From assembly GCA_003245835.1 (NCBI GenBank), contig QKCC01000213.1, positions 1 through 52,077 of the forward strand: 52,077 bases of DNA. Direction: 5' to 3'. The notes under the pieces are model-generated. The model did no database searches. It saw nothing but the letters and a program-made list of their open reading frames with translations, and had not been told where the DNA came from. The stretch is from Spirochaetales bacterium (lineage in GTDB: Bacteria; Spirochaetota; Spirochaetia; UBA9216). Position 1 is the stretch's first letter; each line of letters starts with the position of its first letter. Of the stretch, positions 1 to 10,575 are shown piece after piece. The position numbers and the translations under genes are program-made.

Positions 1-2
1 AT

Positions 3-611
3 CTGATTTATGCAAGATCGAGAGATAAAAAGGAATCGGCACTTGTCAAAATAGTCGAAAGAATAACATCGAGCAGTATTAAATCTACCGGACTTTCGGA
101 CGAGCTGCGTGAGATTCTGCAGAAACGTGACGGAATTATCGAAGACAGGTTTGACGGCATAATCAAGGATGCAAAAATCTTTGATCTGGAAGAAGAGATA
201 GATATGGACGGGTTATTCAGACTGCTGGCCGGAGAACTTTCCTGTCATGGAGGCTGTACAGACAGCGATATTCTGAAAATGCTGTACGAACGTGAAAACG
301 AATCAACTACTGTTATCCAGGACGGACTAGCTATACCCCATATAGTTACTGAAGGAGAACATCAGTTTGATATAGTTGTCGTTCGCGCAAAAAAAGGTGT
401 ATTATTCAGCGGTTCAAAAACGCCCGTTAACGTAGTTTTTGCTTTATCAGGAACAAAAGACGAAAGAAATTTTCATCTGAAGGCTCTTATGGCAATTGCA
501 CAGATTGTGCAGTCTCCGGATTTCCTGGCCAACTGGTTGAGAGTAAAAACTGTTGATGATCTCCGCAACCTTATTCTGCTTGCGGAACGGGCAAGAAAAG
601 GAAAGGTCTGA
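3..611 (+). CDS. C-terminal part of a transporter with a fused PTS EIIA (PtsN-like) domain, probably APC permease type; 5' end outside window
   Basis: Frame stays open from base 3 (LIYARSRDKKESALVKIVERI...) into ORF 204..611; EIIA-like sequence STTVIQDGLAIPHIVTEG with phospho-His context, then VVFALSGTKDERNFHLKALMAIAQIV. Confidence 0.7.
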   Translation: MIYARSRDKKESALVKIVERITSSSIKSTGLSDELREILQKRDGIIEDRFDGIIKDAKIFDLEEEIDMDGLFRLLAGELSCHGGCTDSDILKMLYERENESTTVIQDGLAIPHIVTEGEHQFDIVVVRAKKGVLFSGSKTPVNVVFALSGTKDERNFHLKALMAIAQIVQSPDFLANWLRVKTVDDLRNLILLAERARKGKV

Positions 612-627
612 AAACCAGTCGGTATTA

Positions 628-1995
628 ATGAGAAAAAATTATAAACCCGCAGCCCTGCTCAAGGACAGCATATACCGGAATCTTTTTAAAATTGCGGCAC
701 CGGTTGCACTGCAGAATCTTGTTATTTCATCTTTGTCCTTTGTCGATACCCTGATGATCGGACAGCTTGGAGAGGTTGAGATAGCTGCTGTAGGCATCGG
801 TAACCAGCTGTTCTTTCTCTATACACTGCTTCTGTTCGGTATCGGCAGTGCGAGCGGTGTGTTTGTGTCCCAGTTTTGGGGAAAAAAGGACTATGGCAAT
901 ATACAAAGAACTGCAGGCCTGAGCATCAGCCTCGGCTTTATAGGTGCGCTGCCGTTCGCTTTGCTGTCCTTTCTGATTCCGAGGCAGATCGTTTCAATTT
1001 TTTCGACGGATTCGGTGGTTATCGAACTAGGCGCCGAATATCTGAAATTTGTTGCGATAAGTTACCTTTTTTCATCGGTTACAATTACGATGTCACAGAT
1101 TCAGAGGAGCATCGAACGCGCCGGTGTTCCTTTTGTTGTTTCTGTCGTTTCTCTGGGTTTGAATACCCTTTTGAACTACCTGTTTATTTTCGGAAAAGCC
1201 GGTTTCCCTGCGCTGGGAGTAAAAGGGGTTGCGCTAGCGACTACAATTGCCCGGGCTGCGGAGTGTCTTCTGATAATTATTGTGGTCTTTAAAAGCGGAA
1301 CCAATCCTGCGGCCGGTAAGCTTCGTGAAATGTTCGGTTTTTCATCTGAATTTCTGAAAAAGTTTATGAAGACAGCATCGCCGGTAATTGTTAACGAACT
1401 TTTCTGGGCTTTGGGGATGACAGTATTCAAGATTGTCTACGGACGCATGGGTACTTCAGCGCTGGCCTCGGTTAATATTGCTGAAGCGGTAATGAACCTG
1501 ATGTTTGTTGCGCTGATCGGATCGGCCACAGGAACAGCAGTGCTTACCGGTAAAACGATTGGTGAAGGCGATTATTCTGCAGCGAGAAGGAACGGCATAA
1601 AATTTATCAGGCTTGCAGTGATAGAAGGTGTGGTCATTGCGGCGGCAGGTGCATTGCTGAGCGGGGTGCTTCCGGGACCATTCAATGTTTCCGACGAACT
1701 GAAGCATAGTGCTTCGCTTATTATCCTGATTTTTTCCGGATTTCTGCCTTTCAAATCCTTCAACCTGCATACGATAGTCGGTATTTTCCGCGGCGGCGGC
1801 GATACTTTGTATGCCGCACTGATTGAAATTTCAGGTGTCTGGGGTGTAGGAGTTGTTCTTGCCTTTGTAACAGGAATCTACCTTGATTTTCCAATATATT
1901 TTGTTTACGCGTTTGTCAGCCTTGAAGAAGTTTTTAAGGCAGTATTCAATACCCTCAGGGTAAAATCAGGAAAATGGGTACACGATCTGACCTGA
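628..1995 (+). CDS. MATE family efflux transporter
   Basis: ORF 553..1995; internal ATG at 628 fits family N-terminus (LLKDSIYRNLFKIAAPVALQNLVISSLSFVDTLMIGQLGEVEIAAVGIGNQLFFL). Confidence 0.88.
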   Translation: MRKNYKPAALLKDSIYRNLFKIAAPVALQNLVISSLSFVDTLMIGQLGEVEIAAVGIGNQLFFLYTLLLFGIGSASGVFVSQFWGKKDYGNIQRTAGLSISLGFIGALPFALLSFLIPRQIVSIFSTDSVVIELGAEYLKFVAISYLFSSVTITMSQIQRSIERAGVPFVVSVVSLGLNTLLNYLFIFGKAGFPALGVKGVALATTIARAAECLLIIIVVFKSGTNPAAGKLREMFGFSSEFLKKFMKTASPVIVNELFWALGMTVFKIVYGRMGTSALASVNIAEAVMNLMFVALIGSATGTAVLTGKTIGEGDYSAARRNGIKFIRLAVIEGVVIAAAGALLSGVLPGPFNVSDELKHSASLIILIFSGFLPFKSFNLHTIVGIFRGGGDTLYAALIEISGVWGVGVVLAFVTGIYLDFPIYFVYAFVSLEEVFKAVFNTLRVKSGKWVHDLT

Positions 1996-2026
1996 TTGTT
2001 ATAAGATAATTAAAATTCAGAAGTAA

Positions 2027-3286
2027 ATGGCGGAAAACATGAAATTTTCAATGTTCGGAGAGCGGTTTATAAATAATACCGGAATAAAGGACCTTGTGGA
2101 CGACCTTGGAAAATATGCCGGAATTGAAGGAACATGCATGCTCGGCGGCGGAAATCCGGCACTGATACCGGAAGTAAACGAAATATGGCGCCGCAGGATG
2201 CACGAGATCCTGAATGAAGGAAACAGGTTCGAAAGAATGTTGGGGCTGTACGGTACTTCCATCGGCAGTCTGAAATTTTTCGATGCACTTGCTGAAATGC
2301 TGCATGAAGAATACGGCTGGCCTGTCACCGGGAAGAATATTGCCGTAATCAGCGGCAGCCAGACATCCTGCTTTCTGTTGTATAATATGCTTTCGGGAGA
2401 ACTGACCGACGGCAGCAGGGGAAAGATTCTGCTGCCTCTCATGCCCGAATATATCGGCTACGCCGATCAGACGATTGATCCTGACTCTTTTGTATCATGC
2501 CGGCCTGAAATAAATCAATACGCTCCGAATATGTTTAAATACCAGGTTGATTTTGACCGCATCGATATGAAGAATGTAAACGCGATTACGGCGTCCCGGC
2601 CGACCAACCCGACCGGAAATGTTTTGACGGATGGTGAAATTGCACGGCTGTGTACTCTGGCGGAAGAACATGAAATCCCGCTTGTCCTTGATAACGCCTA
2701 CGGCCTGCCGTTTCCGGGAATAATCTTTGAGGATGTCAAACCTGTTTGGAATGAAAATGTCATACTGAGCATGAGCCTGTCGAAGATTGGACTGCCGGCA
2801 ACCAGGACAGGTATTGTGGTCGCATCCGAAAAGATTATTGAAGCCCTGTCTGCTGTAAGTGCAGTTGCAAGCCTTGCTCCTTCCGGGGTCGGCCAGGATA
2901 TTGTTCAGCCGATGCTGACAGACGGCAGTCTGCTGGACATCAGCCGGAACATAGTTATGCCTTATTACCGAAAAAAATCCCTGCAGACAATTGATTATAT
3001 TAAAAGCAGTTTCGGAGATCTTGATTACTCTATACACAAGAGCGAGGGTGCAATCTTTCTGTGGATATGGTTTAAAAACCTTGAATCCGGATCTCTTGAT
3101 CTTTACGAAAGGCTCAAGAAGCGGGGTGTAATCATTGTCCCGGGAGAGTACTTCTTTTTCGGCCTTCCGGATGAAGACAAAGACTGGAAACACAGGCACC
3201 AGTGCATAAGGGTTAATTATTCCAGAGATTTCAGCGAAGTTAAGCGCGGCCTTGATGTTATTGCCGAGGAAGCGGCAAAAGGTTAG
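2027..3286 (+). CDS. avtA: Valine-pyruvate aminotransferase-like PLP enzyme (fold type I)
   Basis: 419 aa; CMLGGGNPALIPEVNEIW, SGSQTSCFLLYNMLSG, ASRPTNPTGNVLTD, SMSLSKIGLPATRTGIVVA (PLP lysine context). Confidence 0.82.
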   Translation: MAENMKFSMFGERFINNTGIKDLVDDLGKYAGIEGTCMLGGGNPALIPEVNEIWRRRMHEILNEGNRFERMLGLYGTSIGSLKFFDALAEMLHEEYGWPVTGKNIAVISGSQTSCFLLYNMLSGELTDGSRGKILLPLMPEYIGYADQTIDPDSFVSCRPEINQYAPNMFKYQVDFDRIDMKNVNAITASRPTNPTGNVLTDGEIARLCTLAEEHEIPLVLDNAYGLPFPGIIFEDVKPVWNENVILSMSLSKIGLPATRTGIVVASEKIIEALSAVSAVASLAPSGVGQDIVQPMLTDGSLLDISRNIVMPYYRKKSLQTIDYIKSSFGDLDYSIHKSEGAIFLWIWFKNLESGSLDLYERLKKRGVIIVPGEYFFFGLPDEDKDWKHRHQCIRVNYSRDFSEVKRGLDVIAEEAAKG

Positions 3287-3328
3287 TATAAACTGCTTAT
3301 GCCGAAGGCAGAATAATAGGAGATTTGT

Positions 3329-5605
3329 ATGGCTGGAAAATTCGGGACCTTTAAGGGGGTCTTTGTTCCTTCTACCGAAGCGATTCTCGGAACTGTATTG
3401 TTTCTACTGATGCCGCTGCTAACAGCAGATGTCGGTTTTCCTGTAATGCTCGTTATTGTACTGATTGCCCATACGGTAACCCTGTCAACGACATCATCCC
3501 TGTCCGACTGTGCTACCAACCTGAACAGAATTGAAGGCGGAGGGCTCTATGCCCTGTCAAAGCAGTCGCTGGGAAGTGCGATGGGCGGGTCAATCGGAAT
3601 AATGCTATACCTTGCCCAGGCAGCGTCTATAGGGTTTTATTGTATCGGTTTTGCCGAACCTCTGCACAGCCTGTTAACACCCTGGCTTTCCGGGCACATA
3701 AGCTTTTTCGCGGAAACCTCGCCGGAAGCGGTGCTTATGCAGAAGCAGATCCTTGCCACCGTTTTTATGGCTGTTTTTTTTGTAATTGTAATGATTGGAG
3801 CGGATTTTACGCTCAAGCTTCAGATACTTATTCTGTTTGTTCTTTTAATTTCGATACTTGCAATCTTCGCCGCGCCGTTTATAAAACCGGTTTACAACGG
3901 GGTTGGGGTTTTCAGTTCATCGATCAATATTACCGGCAACAGGGCGCTGACAACCGGGATATTTTTTATGACTTTCACCCAGTTTTTTCCGGCAGTTACC
4001 GGTATCAGTTCCGGAATAGGTATGAGCGGAGATCTTGAAAATCCGAGGAAGAGTATCGTTGTTGGAACTTTCAGTGCAATTCTTATTACGATGGCGGTAT
4101 ATGTGCTGGCGACGGTTGTATTCTCGTTAATCAGCAAAGATGTTTTAATAACAGGTTACAGCAGCGGAAACCCGGTCGGTGTCATCCTTACCGAACTGTT
4201 CGGGCTTGGCCGGGCTTTTCCTTATAACCTGCCGGGGATTCTGATTCTTGCCGGGGTTCTGTTTGCGACATGCTCTTCAGCTTTGAGTGTTTTTATGACC
4301 GGGCCGCGTACGCTTCAGTTTCTGGCACGCGACGGAATTCTTCCGAAACCGCTTGCCTTTTTAAAAAAGGATTTTTTTCCCGCCGGTACCGAACCGCGCT
4401 ACGCGATAATAGTCTCGTTTTTTATTGGCCTTGTGATCATCTGGATGGGCAGCATCAATTTTGCTTCGATGGTTGTCGGAATCCTGTTCCTGGTCGTATA
4501 CGGTTGGGTTAACGGAGCTGCCTTTCTTGAGCGTATCAGTAAAAACCCTACATTCAGGCCCACTTTCAGGGGGCACTGGCTGATTTCGTTTTACGGTTTC
4601 GCAGCCTGTATTATTGCAATCTGCCTGTTCAACTGGATTGTCGGAATTATAATTTTTGTCAGCCAATTCTTTATGTTCAGGCTGATTCTGAAGTATAAAT
4701 CACAGGGTCGTCTTGAGGGTGTCTGGTGGGGCGTTGTGTTTTCTTCTATCACCGGCGGGCTTGCGCGTTTAAAGAAGATAGTTCAGGGAACAAGAAACTG
4801 GAGGCCGGTTTTAACTGCCTTTGGCTTTCCTGAAAATGAGAATGAATGCAGGGCTGTAATAGAACTTGCTGAGCAGATAGCGTCGTTTCAGGGGCTTGTA
4901 AGCTGCAACCTGCTTGTAAATCCGCAGGATGATGGAAAAGATCAGATCCTGACCGATCTTGATTCAACAGTTCCTGTGTCGTTTATAAAAACAGGCAGCA
5001 TGACTGATTCGATAATTACCCTGCTGCAAAGCTCCAATGTAACCGGAATTGCCAACAATACGATACTGCTTGCGTACAACAGTAAAATAAACAATGTAAA
5101 GGTTATTAAGTCGGTTATCGACGGACACCAGAACCTTTTAATGTACAAGCCGGGAATCACTGCAAACGGACGGATGAGGCTGGACATCTGGTGGCGCGGG
5201 GAACGCAACGGGAACCTGATGGTTCTGCTTGCATATATTATTAACCGCTATCTGCGGGACCGAAAGCTTGCGCCGTACAGCATCAGGATTATCCGTCGGC
5301 TTGATAAGGACCAGACGGAAGAGTTTGCCAGGGAAGAAATCGACAGACTTCTGAAGCTTTCAAGGCTTGAGGGAGAGATATTGATTCTGCCCTGGAATGA
5401 AACCGGGTTTCATGAAATTCTTGCCGAAACGTCGGGAGGAGCGTCGCTGATCATGCTTGGACTTCCGGGAAATTATGAAAACAAAACGAGTAATGTATTC
5501 AACCTTAACCAGTTGTTTTTCGACCGTGAAATTAAGAGCTACAAGGATCTTCCGCCGGTTCTTTTTGTAAAAAGCTATATGGTGATGAACCTGATCGAGG
5601 ACTGA
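3329..5605 (+). CDS. APC-superfamily permease, SLC12/cation-chloride cotransporter-like, with long C-terminal cytosolic domain
   Basis: 758 aa; multiple TM segments, LNRIEGGGLYALSKQSLGSAMGGSIGIMLYLAQA, FFMTFTQFFPAVTGISSGIGMSGDLENPRKSI. Confidence 0.8.
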   Translation: MAGKFGTFKGVFVPSTEAILGTVLFLLMPLLTADVGFPVMLVIVLIAHTVTLSTTSSLSDCATNLNRIEGGGLYALSKQSLGSAMGGSIGIMLYLAQAASIGFYCIGFAEPLHSLLTPWLSGHISFFAETSPEAVLMQKQILATVFMAVFFVIVMIGADFTLKLQILILFVLLISILAIFAAPFIKPVYNGVGVFSSSINITGNRALTTGIFFMTFTQFFPAVTGISSGIGMSGDLENPRKSIVVGTFSAILITMAVYVLATVVFSLISKDVLITGYSSGNPVGVILTELFGLGRAFPYNLPGILILAGVLFATCSSALSVFMTGPRTLQFLARDGILPKPLAFLKKDFFPAGTEPRYAIIVSFFIGLVIIWMGSINFASMVVGILFLVVYGWVNGAAFLERISKNPTFRPTFRGHWLISFYGFAACIIAICLFNWIVGIIIFVSQFFMFRLILKYKSQGRLEGVWWGVVFSSITGGLARLKKIVQGTRNWRPVLTAFGFPENENECRAVIELAEQIASFQGLVSCNLLVNPQDDGKDQILTDLDSTVPVSFIKTGSMTDSIITLLQSSNVTGIANNTILLAYNSKINNVKVIKSVIDGHQNLLMYKPGITANGRMRLDIWWRGERNGNLMVLLAYIINRYLRDRKLAPYSIRIIRRLDKDQTEEFAREEIDRLLKLSRLEGEILILPWNETGFHEILAETSGGASLIMLGLPGNYENKTSNVFNLNQLFFDREIKSYKDLPPVLFVKSYMVMNLIED

Positions 5606-5650
5606 TTATTTTTTTCACAGATGAGTGCAGCCTGTATTACCGGCGGTTGT

Positions 5651-6652
5651 TCACTGACCGAAATATTCCTCGAGAGTTAGTCCTTCGGCATAAATTTTAC
5701 CGGCGAGTTCTTCTCCGACCCAGCGCAGGTGCCAGGGTTCATAGGTATAGCCTGTTACTTCTTCTTTACCTTCAGGATAACGCAGAATGAAACCGAACCG
5801 GTGTGCGTTTTCTGCAACCCATTTTCCCTCGGCCGTTTTACCGAAGTCCTGGGTCAGCTGGTAATTTACGACAGGGCTGCTTATATCCATCACAAGCCCG
5901 CTCTGGTGTTCGCTTGTTCCCGGTTTTGCGCTTATCCGGCTGGCATATTCTGCCCCGTATTCGGCAACATTCTGGTCGTACAGACTGACCTGTGTTTTAT
6001 AGGATCGGTACCCGCTCCGGGCAAGAAGAGAGAAGCCCTTTTCCTTCTCAGCCGCCGCGAACATCCGGTTCAGTGCGTCTGATGCCGGTTTTCTGAGATG
6101 ATTGACTTCTTCAAACACAAGAATTGTCGGAACATCAACCCTGACCAGATCTGGCGGGATGTAGCTGCCGGGAAGCATTCGCTTTTTGTTTACAAGTACA
6201 TCATATGCCGCGGGATCCGTGACAACCCCGTCCGAATCAAGATAGTCCGCCGGATTTTTTTTGACATTGAGAGTAGTCCCCGCGGAAAGTCCTCCCCATA
6301 CGGCGGAAATCTCTGCCGAACGGCCTGATATAAGCTCATCACCGGCGCGGATGATTATGGTGCCGTTTATAACCTCATCTGAAATGTTCTGTTTAACTGA
6401 AACAATCTTGAATCCCGGATCGGAGACGGAAACAGCCGGAGCTTCAGAAAACTGCTTCTTTAAAGTCCTGCCGGGTTTTAATGGAGTCGTATCGTCCTCG
6501 AAACCTACAGTGAGTACTATCTCAGCAGTCATTCCCGGGCGTATAACGCCGTCACGATTATCAAACTGAAGGTATGGTACCTTGTCGTCTGAACAGGACA
6601 TGAATGATACGGTGAGCAGCAGGATTGACAATGCGGCTAAACGGTTTTTCAT
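5651..6652 (-). CDS. M15-family D-alanyl-D-alanine carboxypeptidase (VanY-like) lipoprotein
   Basis: Lipobox-like N-terminus (LLLTVSFMSCSDD); SGYRSYKTQVSLYD, SEHQSGLVMDIS, YEPWHLRWVG motifs. Confidence 0.85.
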   Translation of the reverse strand: MKNRLAALSILLLTVSFMSCSDDKVPYLQFDNRDGVIRPGMTAEIVLTVGFEDDTTPLKPGRTLKKQFSEAPAVSVSDPGFKIVSVKQNISDEVINGTIIIRAGDELISGRSAEISAVWGGLSAGTTLNVKKNPADYLDSDGVVTDPAAYDVLVNKKRMLPGSYIPPDLVRVDVPTILVFEEVNHLRKPASDALNRMFAAAEKEKGFSLLARSGYRSYKTQVSLYDQNVAEYGAEYASRISAKPGTSEHQSGLVMDISSPVVNYQLTQDFGKTAEGKWVAENAHRFGFILRYPEGKEEVTGYTYEPWHLRWVGEELAGKIYAEGLTLEEYFGQ

Positions 6653-6668
6653 ATCTGTAAGACTACTA

Positions 6669-7967
6669 TTAAAGAATTGCCATGTACAGTCTTGAGAGAA
6701 TAAAACCCGCGAAAAGTATAATTGCAGTCGGTTTCAGCAAGCCTTTGAGGCTTCGCGCCAGCCCGACGTTAAAATATTCATTCGATACCAGCAGGCAGAC
6801 ATGAACCGGAGACAGCAGCTGCCCGGCATGGCCGAATGCATATGCGATTACAGTTGTCGAGGCAACCATGGCTAATGAAGGATCAGGCCCAATCAGGCTC
6901 ATTACAATAGGGAATGCAGCCCCAACCGTGCCTACGGCAATACCGGTAGAAATTCCGCACAGCAGGGGGATGAGTACTATAAGCAAAGCGGCCGGAATCC
7001 CCGCTGCAGCGAGTTCGCTTTGAAGCGCACTCATAAGAAGCGTCCCGTCGGGAAGCTGTCCCTCGATAAAAGCGCCGTAGATTCTGATTAGTGCGACGAG
7101 AATTACCATATTGAGATATTTGCCGGGTTTGAGAATCTTTTTCCAGGCACCGGCTTTAAGCGGGCGGACAAGCTGAATATAAATGAGAGAGATAACAATA
7201 CCGATCGTAATCGGCAGATATTTGCTGATATTCGAAAGTGCCGGAAAAAGTGAACCTAAAATTGCATATGAGCCGATTATGATGATAATCGGGGACAACA
7301 GGAACAGTACGTGTGATAACTTCTCCGGTTTTTCCGTTTGGATTTCAGCTTTGGTGTCCTTTCCGGCTTTTCTGATAAGGAAAAACCAGCCTGCTGTAAT
7401 TGAAAACAGGGTCACCGGAAACATCAGTACCATAAATACCGGAACAGGAAGTCCGGAAATCTCGATTGCCAGCAGAACTCCCGGGTAAAGCGGCCACCAG
7501 TATTCCCATATGTGGCGGAACCAGTAGTTGATTCTTGACTTCAGAAGCGGATCAATCTTCGATTCCGGGTCGCAGCTGTCAAGAAGGGGTGCTGAAAAAA
7601 CCGCCCCCCCGGGCATGGGCAGAAGACCTATTACTGCCGGAAGAACGGCCATTGACCTGTTCCGTGAAAAGCGGCGGGTAATGCTGGTCACAAGATCATT
7701 CATAATATTCGTTTCTTTCATTTGAGACGAAAGCACAATGATAATGGTAACAACTATCAGCAGAAAAATATTATTTATATCAGAGGTTCTTTCCCATGAA
7801 ATTGATAATATGCCTGCGGCGGTATGACCGGACCAGACAGACAGGATGATGGTTCCTGCAAGTACACCAAGAATCTGGTTCGACAAAAGTTTATTTACGG
7901 TAATTATAACCGTGAGAGAAACCAGAATCTTTATTAACACCGGGACGTTTAGAAGATATTCTGCCAT
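6669..7967 (-). CDS. DUF401 family membrane protein (putative permease)
   Basis: 432 aa polytopic protein; GLLPMPGGAVFSAPLLD, RHIWEYWWPLYPGVLLAIEISGLP, HAGQLLSPVHVCLLVSNEYF. Confidence 0.7.
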   Translation of the reverse strand: MAEYLLNVPVLIKILVSLTVIITVNKLLSNQILGVLAGTIILSVWSGHTAAGILSISWERTSDINNIFLLIVVTIIIVLSSQMKETNIMNDLVTSITRRFSRNRSMAVLPAVIGLLPMPGGAVFSAPLLDSCDPESKIDPLLKSRINYWFRHIWEYWWPLYPGVLLAIEISGLPVPVFMVLMFPVTLFSITAGWFFLIRKAGKDTKAEIQTEKPEKLSHVLFLLSPIIIIIGSYAILGSLFPALSNISKYLPITIGIVISLIYIQLVRPLKAGAWKKILKPGKYLNMVILVALIRIYGAFIEGQLPDGTLLMSALQSELAAAGIPAALLIVLIPLLCGISTGIAVGTVGAAFPIVMSLIGPDPSLAMVASTTVIAYAFGHAGQLLSPVHVCLLVSNEYFNVGLARSLKGLLKPTAIILFAGFILSRLYMAIL

Positions 7968-8110
7968 AATGAACTCTATCAGGACAGACCGAATTTTTCA
8001 ATATCATTAAAAGACTATACAGTTTTTGTTAGTGTTGACTAATAATTTCCAAAATGTTAATATATATTAAGTATTAAAAATGTTATGGTTACAGGAGAAC
8101 CTTTTAGGTT

Positions 8111-8344
8111 ATGGGAGCAAAGATGAGTCTGTCGGAACTTGGAGCAGGAAAAAGTGCGATTGTCGAATCAATTGACGGAGGCAGGCATATGCGGCAGCGG
8201 CTCGTTAACCTCGGAATGTTACCGGGGTCGGAGATCGATGTCGTCCGTGCAAGCAGACTGGGACCAATGGTATTGAGTGTCCAGGGGTCTCAGATCATGA
8301 TTGGACGGGGTATGGCCAGACAGATTTATGTCAGACAAAAATAA
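8111..8344 (+). CDS. feoA: Ferrous iron transport protein A
   Basis: 77 aa FeoA/SH3-like domain (MRQRLVNLGMLPGSEIDVVRASRLGPMVLSVQGSQIMIGRGMARQIYV) overlapping feoB. Confidence 0.88.
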   Translation: MGAKMSLSELGAGKSAIVESIDGGRHMRQRLVNLGMLPGSEIDVVRASRLGPMVLSVQGSQIMIGRGMARQIYVRQK

Positions 8345-10463
8345 CAGCACAATAGCGTTTACCGGAAATCCAAACTGCGGTAAAAGTACTCTCTTCAATG
8401 CACTGACCGGGGCCCGGCAGCAGATCGGCAACTGGCCGGGTGTTACTGTTGAACTTGTGGAAGGGCAGTACCAGTATAATCAGAAAAACTATAAAATTGT
8501 CGATCTACCGGGAATATACTCACTGACGCCTAACTCGGAGGATGAAAAGGTTTCGAGGGATTATGTGCTCTCGGGAAATGCCGACCTTATTGTCAATATA
8601 ATAGATGCATCAAATCTTTCGAGAAATCTCTATCTTACAGCCCAGCTGATAGAAATGCGGGTTCCCGTAGTTGTCGTTCTGAATATGATGGATCTTGCTG
8701 AAAGCAGCGGTATTATTATCGATGTCGAACACCTTTCTGCCCATCTGAAATGTCCGGTTATCGGTGTCAGCGCAGTTAAGCAGGGCGACATCCGCAGGCT
8801 GAAGGATTTTATTGAAAACAGCGTACTTAATCCTCAAGTGTCAGATGTTAAACTGAAATATCCGAACGAAATTGAAGACCTCGTCTGTTCCTGGAAAGAA
8901 AAACTTGAGCCATTAGCCCGGCGTCTCGGATACAACCCGCGATGGACGGCACTGCGTCTGATAGAGGAAGATCCCGACATCATAAAAAAAGCGGTCGACT
9001 CGGGGATTTTTACGCTCACAGATATTGAGAGCGAACTCGGGAGAATAAAAAGCATACTTACGGAATCACCCGATATGGTCATTGCCGATTATGTTTACGG
9101 TGCGGTAAACGGTGTCTGCAGAGAGGTTGTCAGGCGGGAAAAAAAGTCGAAACCAGTAAGTGATATAATCGACACTTTTGCAATGCATCCGGTTCTCGGC
9201 GTTCCTGTATTTTTCGGCGTCATGCTTCTGGTTTTTCTGGTTACAATAGAAATAGGCAACATCTTTGTCGGCTGGTTTGATGCGGCGGCAGGCTTTATTT
9301 TTGTAGACAGCCTCGGGAATCTTCTTGATTTGATGGGTGCTCCGGAAATAATTACCTTTTTTATTGCAGAGGGAATCGGGGCCGGCGTTCAGATGGTTGT
9401 TTCTTTTATCCCGTTCGTATTTTTCATGTTTTTGATGCTTTCGCTGCTGGAGGACTCCGGCTATATGGCGAGGGCTGCATTTGTAATGGACCGGTTTATG
9501 GGAAAGATTGGTCTGCCCGGAAAAGCCTTTGTTCCGATGATTGTCGGCTTCGGCTGTACGGTTCCGGCAATCCTTGCAACAAGGACCCTGGACAACCGAC
9601 GGGACAGGATGATCACCGTTTTTATGGTACCTATGATGTCATGCGGCGCAAGGCTGCCTGTATACGCCCTTTTCGCGGCTGTTTTTTTCCCGCACAACGC
9701 CGGTCTGATTGTGTTTTCGCTGTATATGGCCGGTGTTCTGATCGCGGTCTTGTCCGGGCTACTGATAAAGCTGACGATGTTTCACGGAGAACCCTCGCAC
9801 CTGATCATGGAACTGCCCCGATATCACGTGCCGAGGGCAAAGCATATTCTGCTTCACACCTGGGCACGGGTGAAGGATTTTATAAAACGCGCCGGAAAGG
9901 TAATTATTATCGCAGTCTTTCTGCTTTCGATCTTTTCCGCATTATCATTAACCGGCGGGTTTGACCCGGAAAATGTCGCCGGCTCAATTCTTGCGCTGCT
10001 CGGCAGGACAATAACGCCTGTCTTTACCTCAATCGGAATCACAGCTGATAACTGGCCGGCAACGGTGGGACTGTTCACCGGTATTTTTGCCAAGGAATCC
10101 GTAATAGGAACAATCGGCGCGATATACAGTCAGATAGACGGAACCGCAGCAGGTGCCGGCCTCTCCGCACTCACGTCCCGGTTTACACCTGCGGCAGCCT
10201 ATGCCTACCTGCTGTTTATTCTTCTGTATATGCCCTGCATAGCTGCGGTAAGCACTGCCATGAAAGAAATTGGAAAGCTGTTCGGAGTGCTGCAGGCCTT
10301 ATATCTGACCGTTCTGGCCTGGATTGTTTCGACGCTTTTTTACCAGGCCGCCGAAGGCCGTGATCTCAGGTTTGCTGCTGTGGCTGCCGGGCTGATTGCC
10401 CTGATAATAATTGTCTGCAAGCTTATCGGCAGGGCCGGCCGCTCCGGTACGGAGTCTGTGTAA
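8328..10463 (+). CDS. feoB: Ferrous iron transport protein B
   Basis: G1 GNPNCGKSTLFNALTG, DLPGIYSL, NMMD; C-terminal Gate motifs (SGYMARAAFVMDRFMGKIGLPGKAFVPMIVGFGCTVPAI). ATG 8328 preferred to ORF start 8301. Confidence 0.95.
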   Translation: MSDKNNSTIAFTGNPNCGKSTLFNALTGARQQIGNWPGVTVELVEGQYQYNQKNYKIVDLPGIYSLTPNSEDEKVSRDYVLSGNADLIVNIIDASNLSRNLYLTAQLIEMRVPVVVVLNMMDLAESSGIIIDVEHLSAHLKCPVIGVSAVKQGDIRRLKDFIENSVLNPQVSDVKLKYPNEIEDLVCSWKEKLEPLARRLGYNPRWTALRLIEEDPDIIKKAVDSGIFTLTDIESELGRIKSILTESPDMVIADYVYGAVNGVCREVVRREKKSKPVSDIIDTFAMHPVLGVPVFFGVMLLVFLVTIEIGNIFVGWFDAAAGFIFVDSLGNLLDLMGAPEIITFFIAEGIGAGVQMVVSFIPFVFFMFLMLSLLEDSGYMARAAFVMDRFMGKIGLPGKAFVPMIVGFGCTVPAILATRTLDNRRDRMITVFMVPMMSCGARLPVYALFAAVFFPHNAGLIVFSLYMAGVLIAVLSGLLIKLTMFHGEPSHLIMELPRYHVPRAKHILLHTWARVKDFIKRAGKVIIIAVFLLSIFSALSLTGGFDPENVAGSILALLGRTITPVFTSIGITADNWPATVGLFTGIFAKESVIGTIGAIYSQIDGTAAGAGLSALTSRFTPAAAYAYLLFILLYMPCIAAVSTAMKEIGKLFGVLQALYLTVLAWIVSTLFYQAAEGRDLRFAAVAAGLIALIIIVCKLIGRAGRSGTESV

Positions 10464-10575
10464 GAAAACAGACAGAATTACTGCGGCTGCTATTTATTGG
10501 TTGTTCAGCATTGCATTTTGATTTACAATAACCCACAGTGCCTATCCGAAATCGACATTATTACAGGAGGATTCT

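Noticed and set aside
2495-3199. 234-aa minus-strand ORF
   Set aside because: Antisense to the aminotransferase gene; no family signature.
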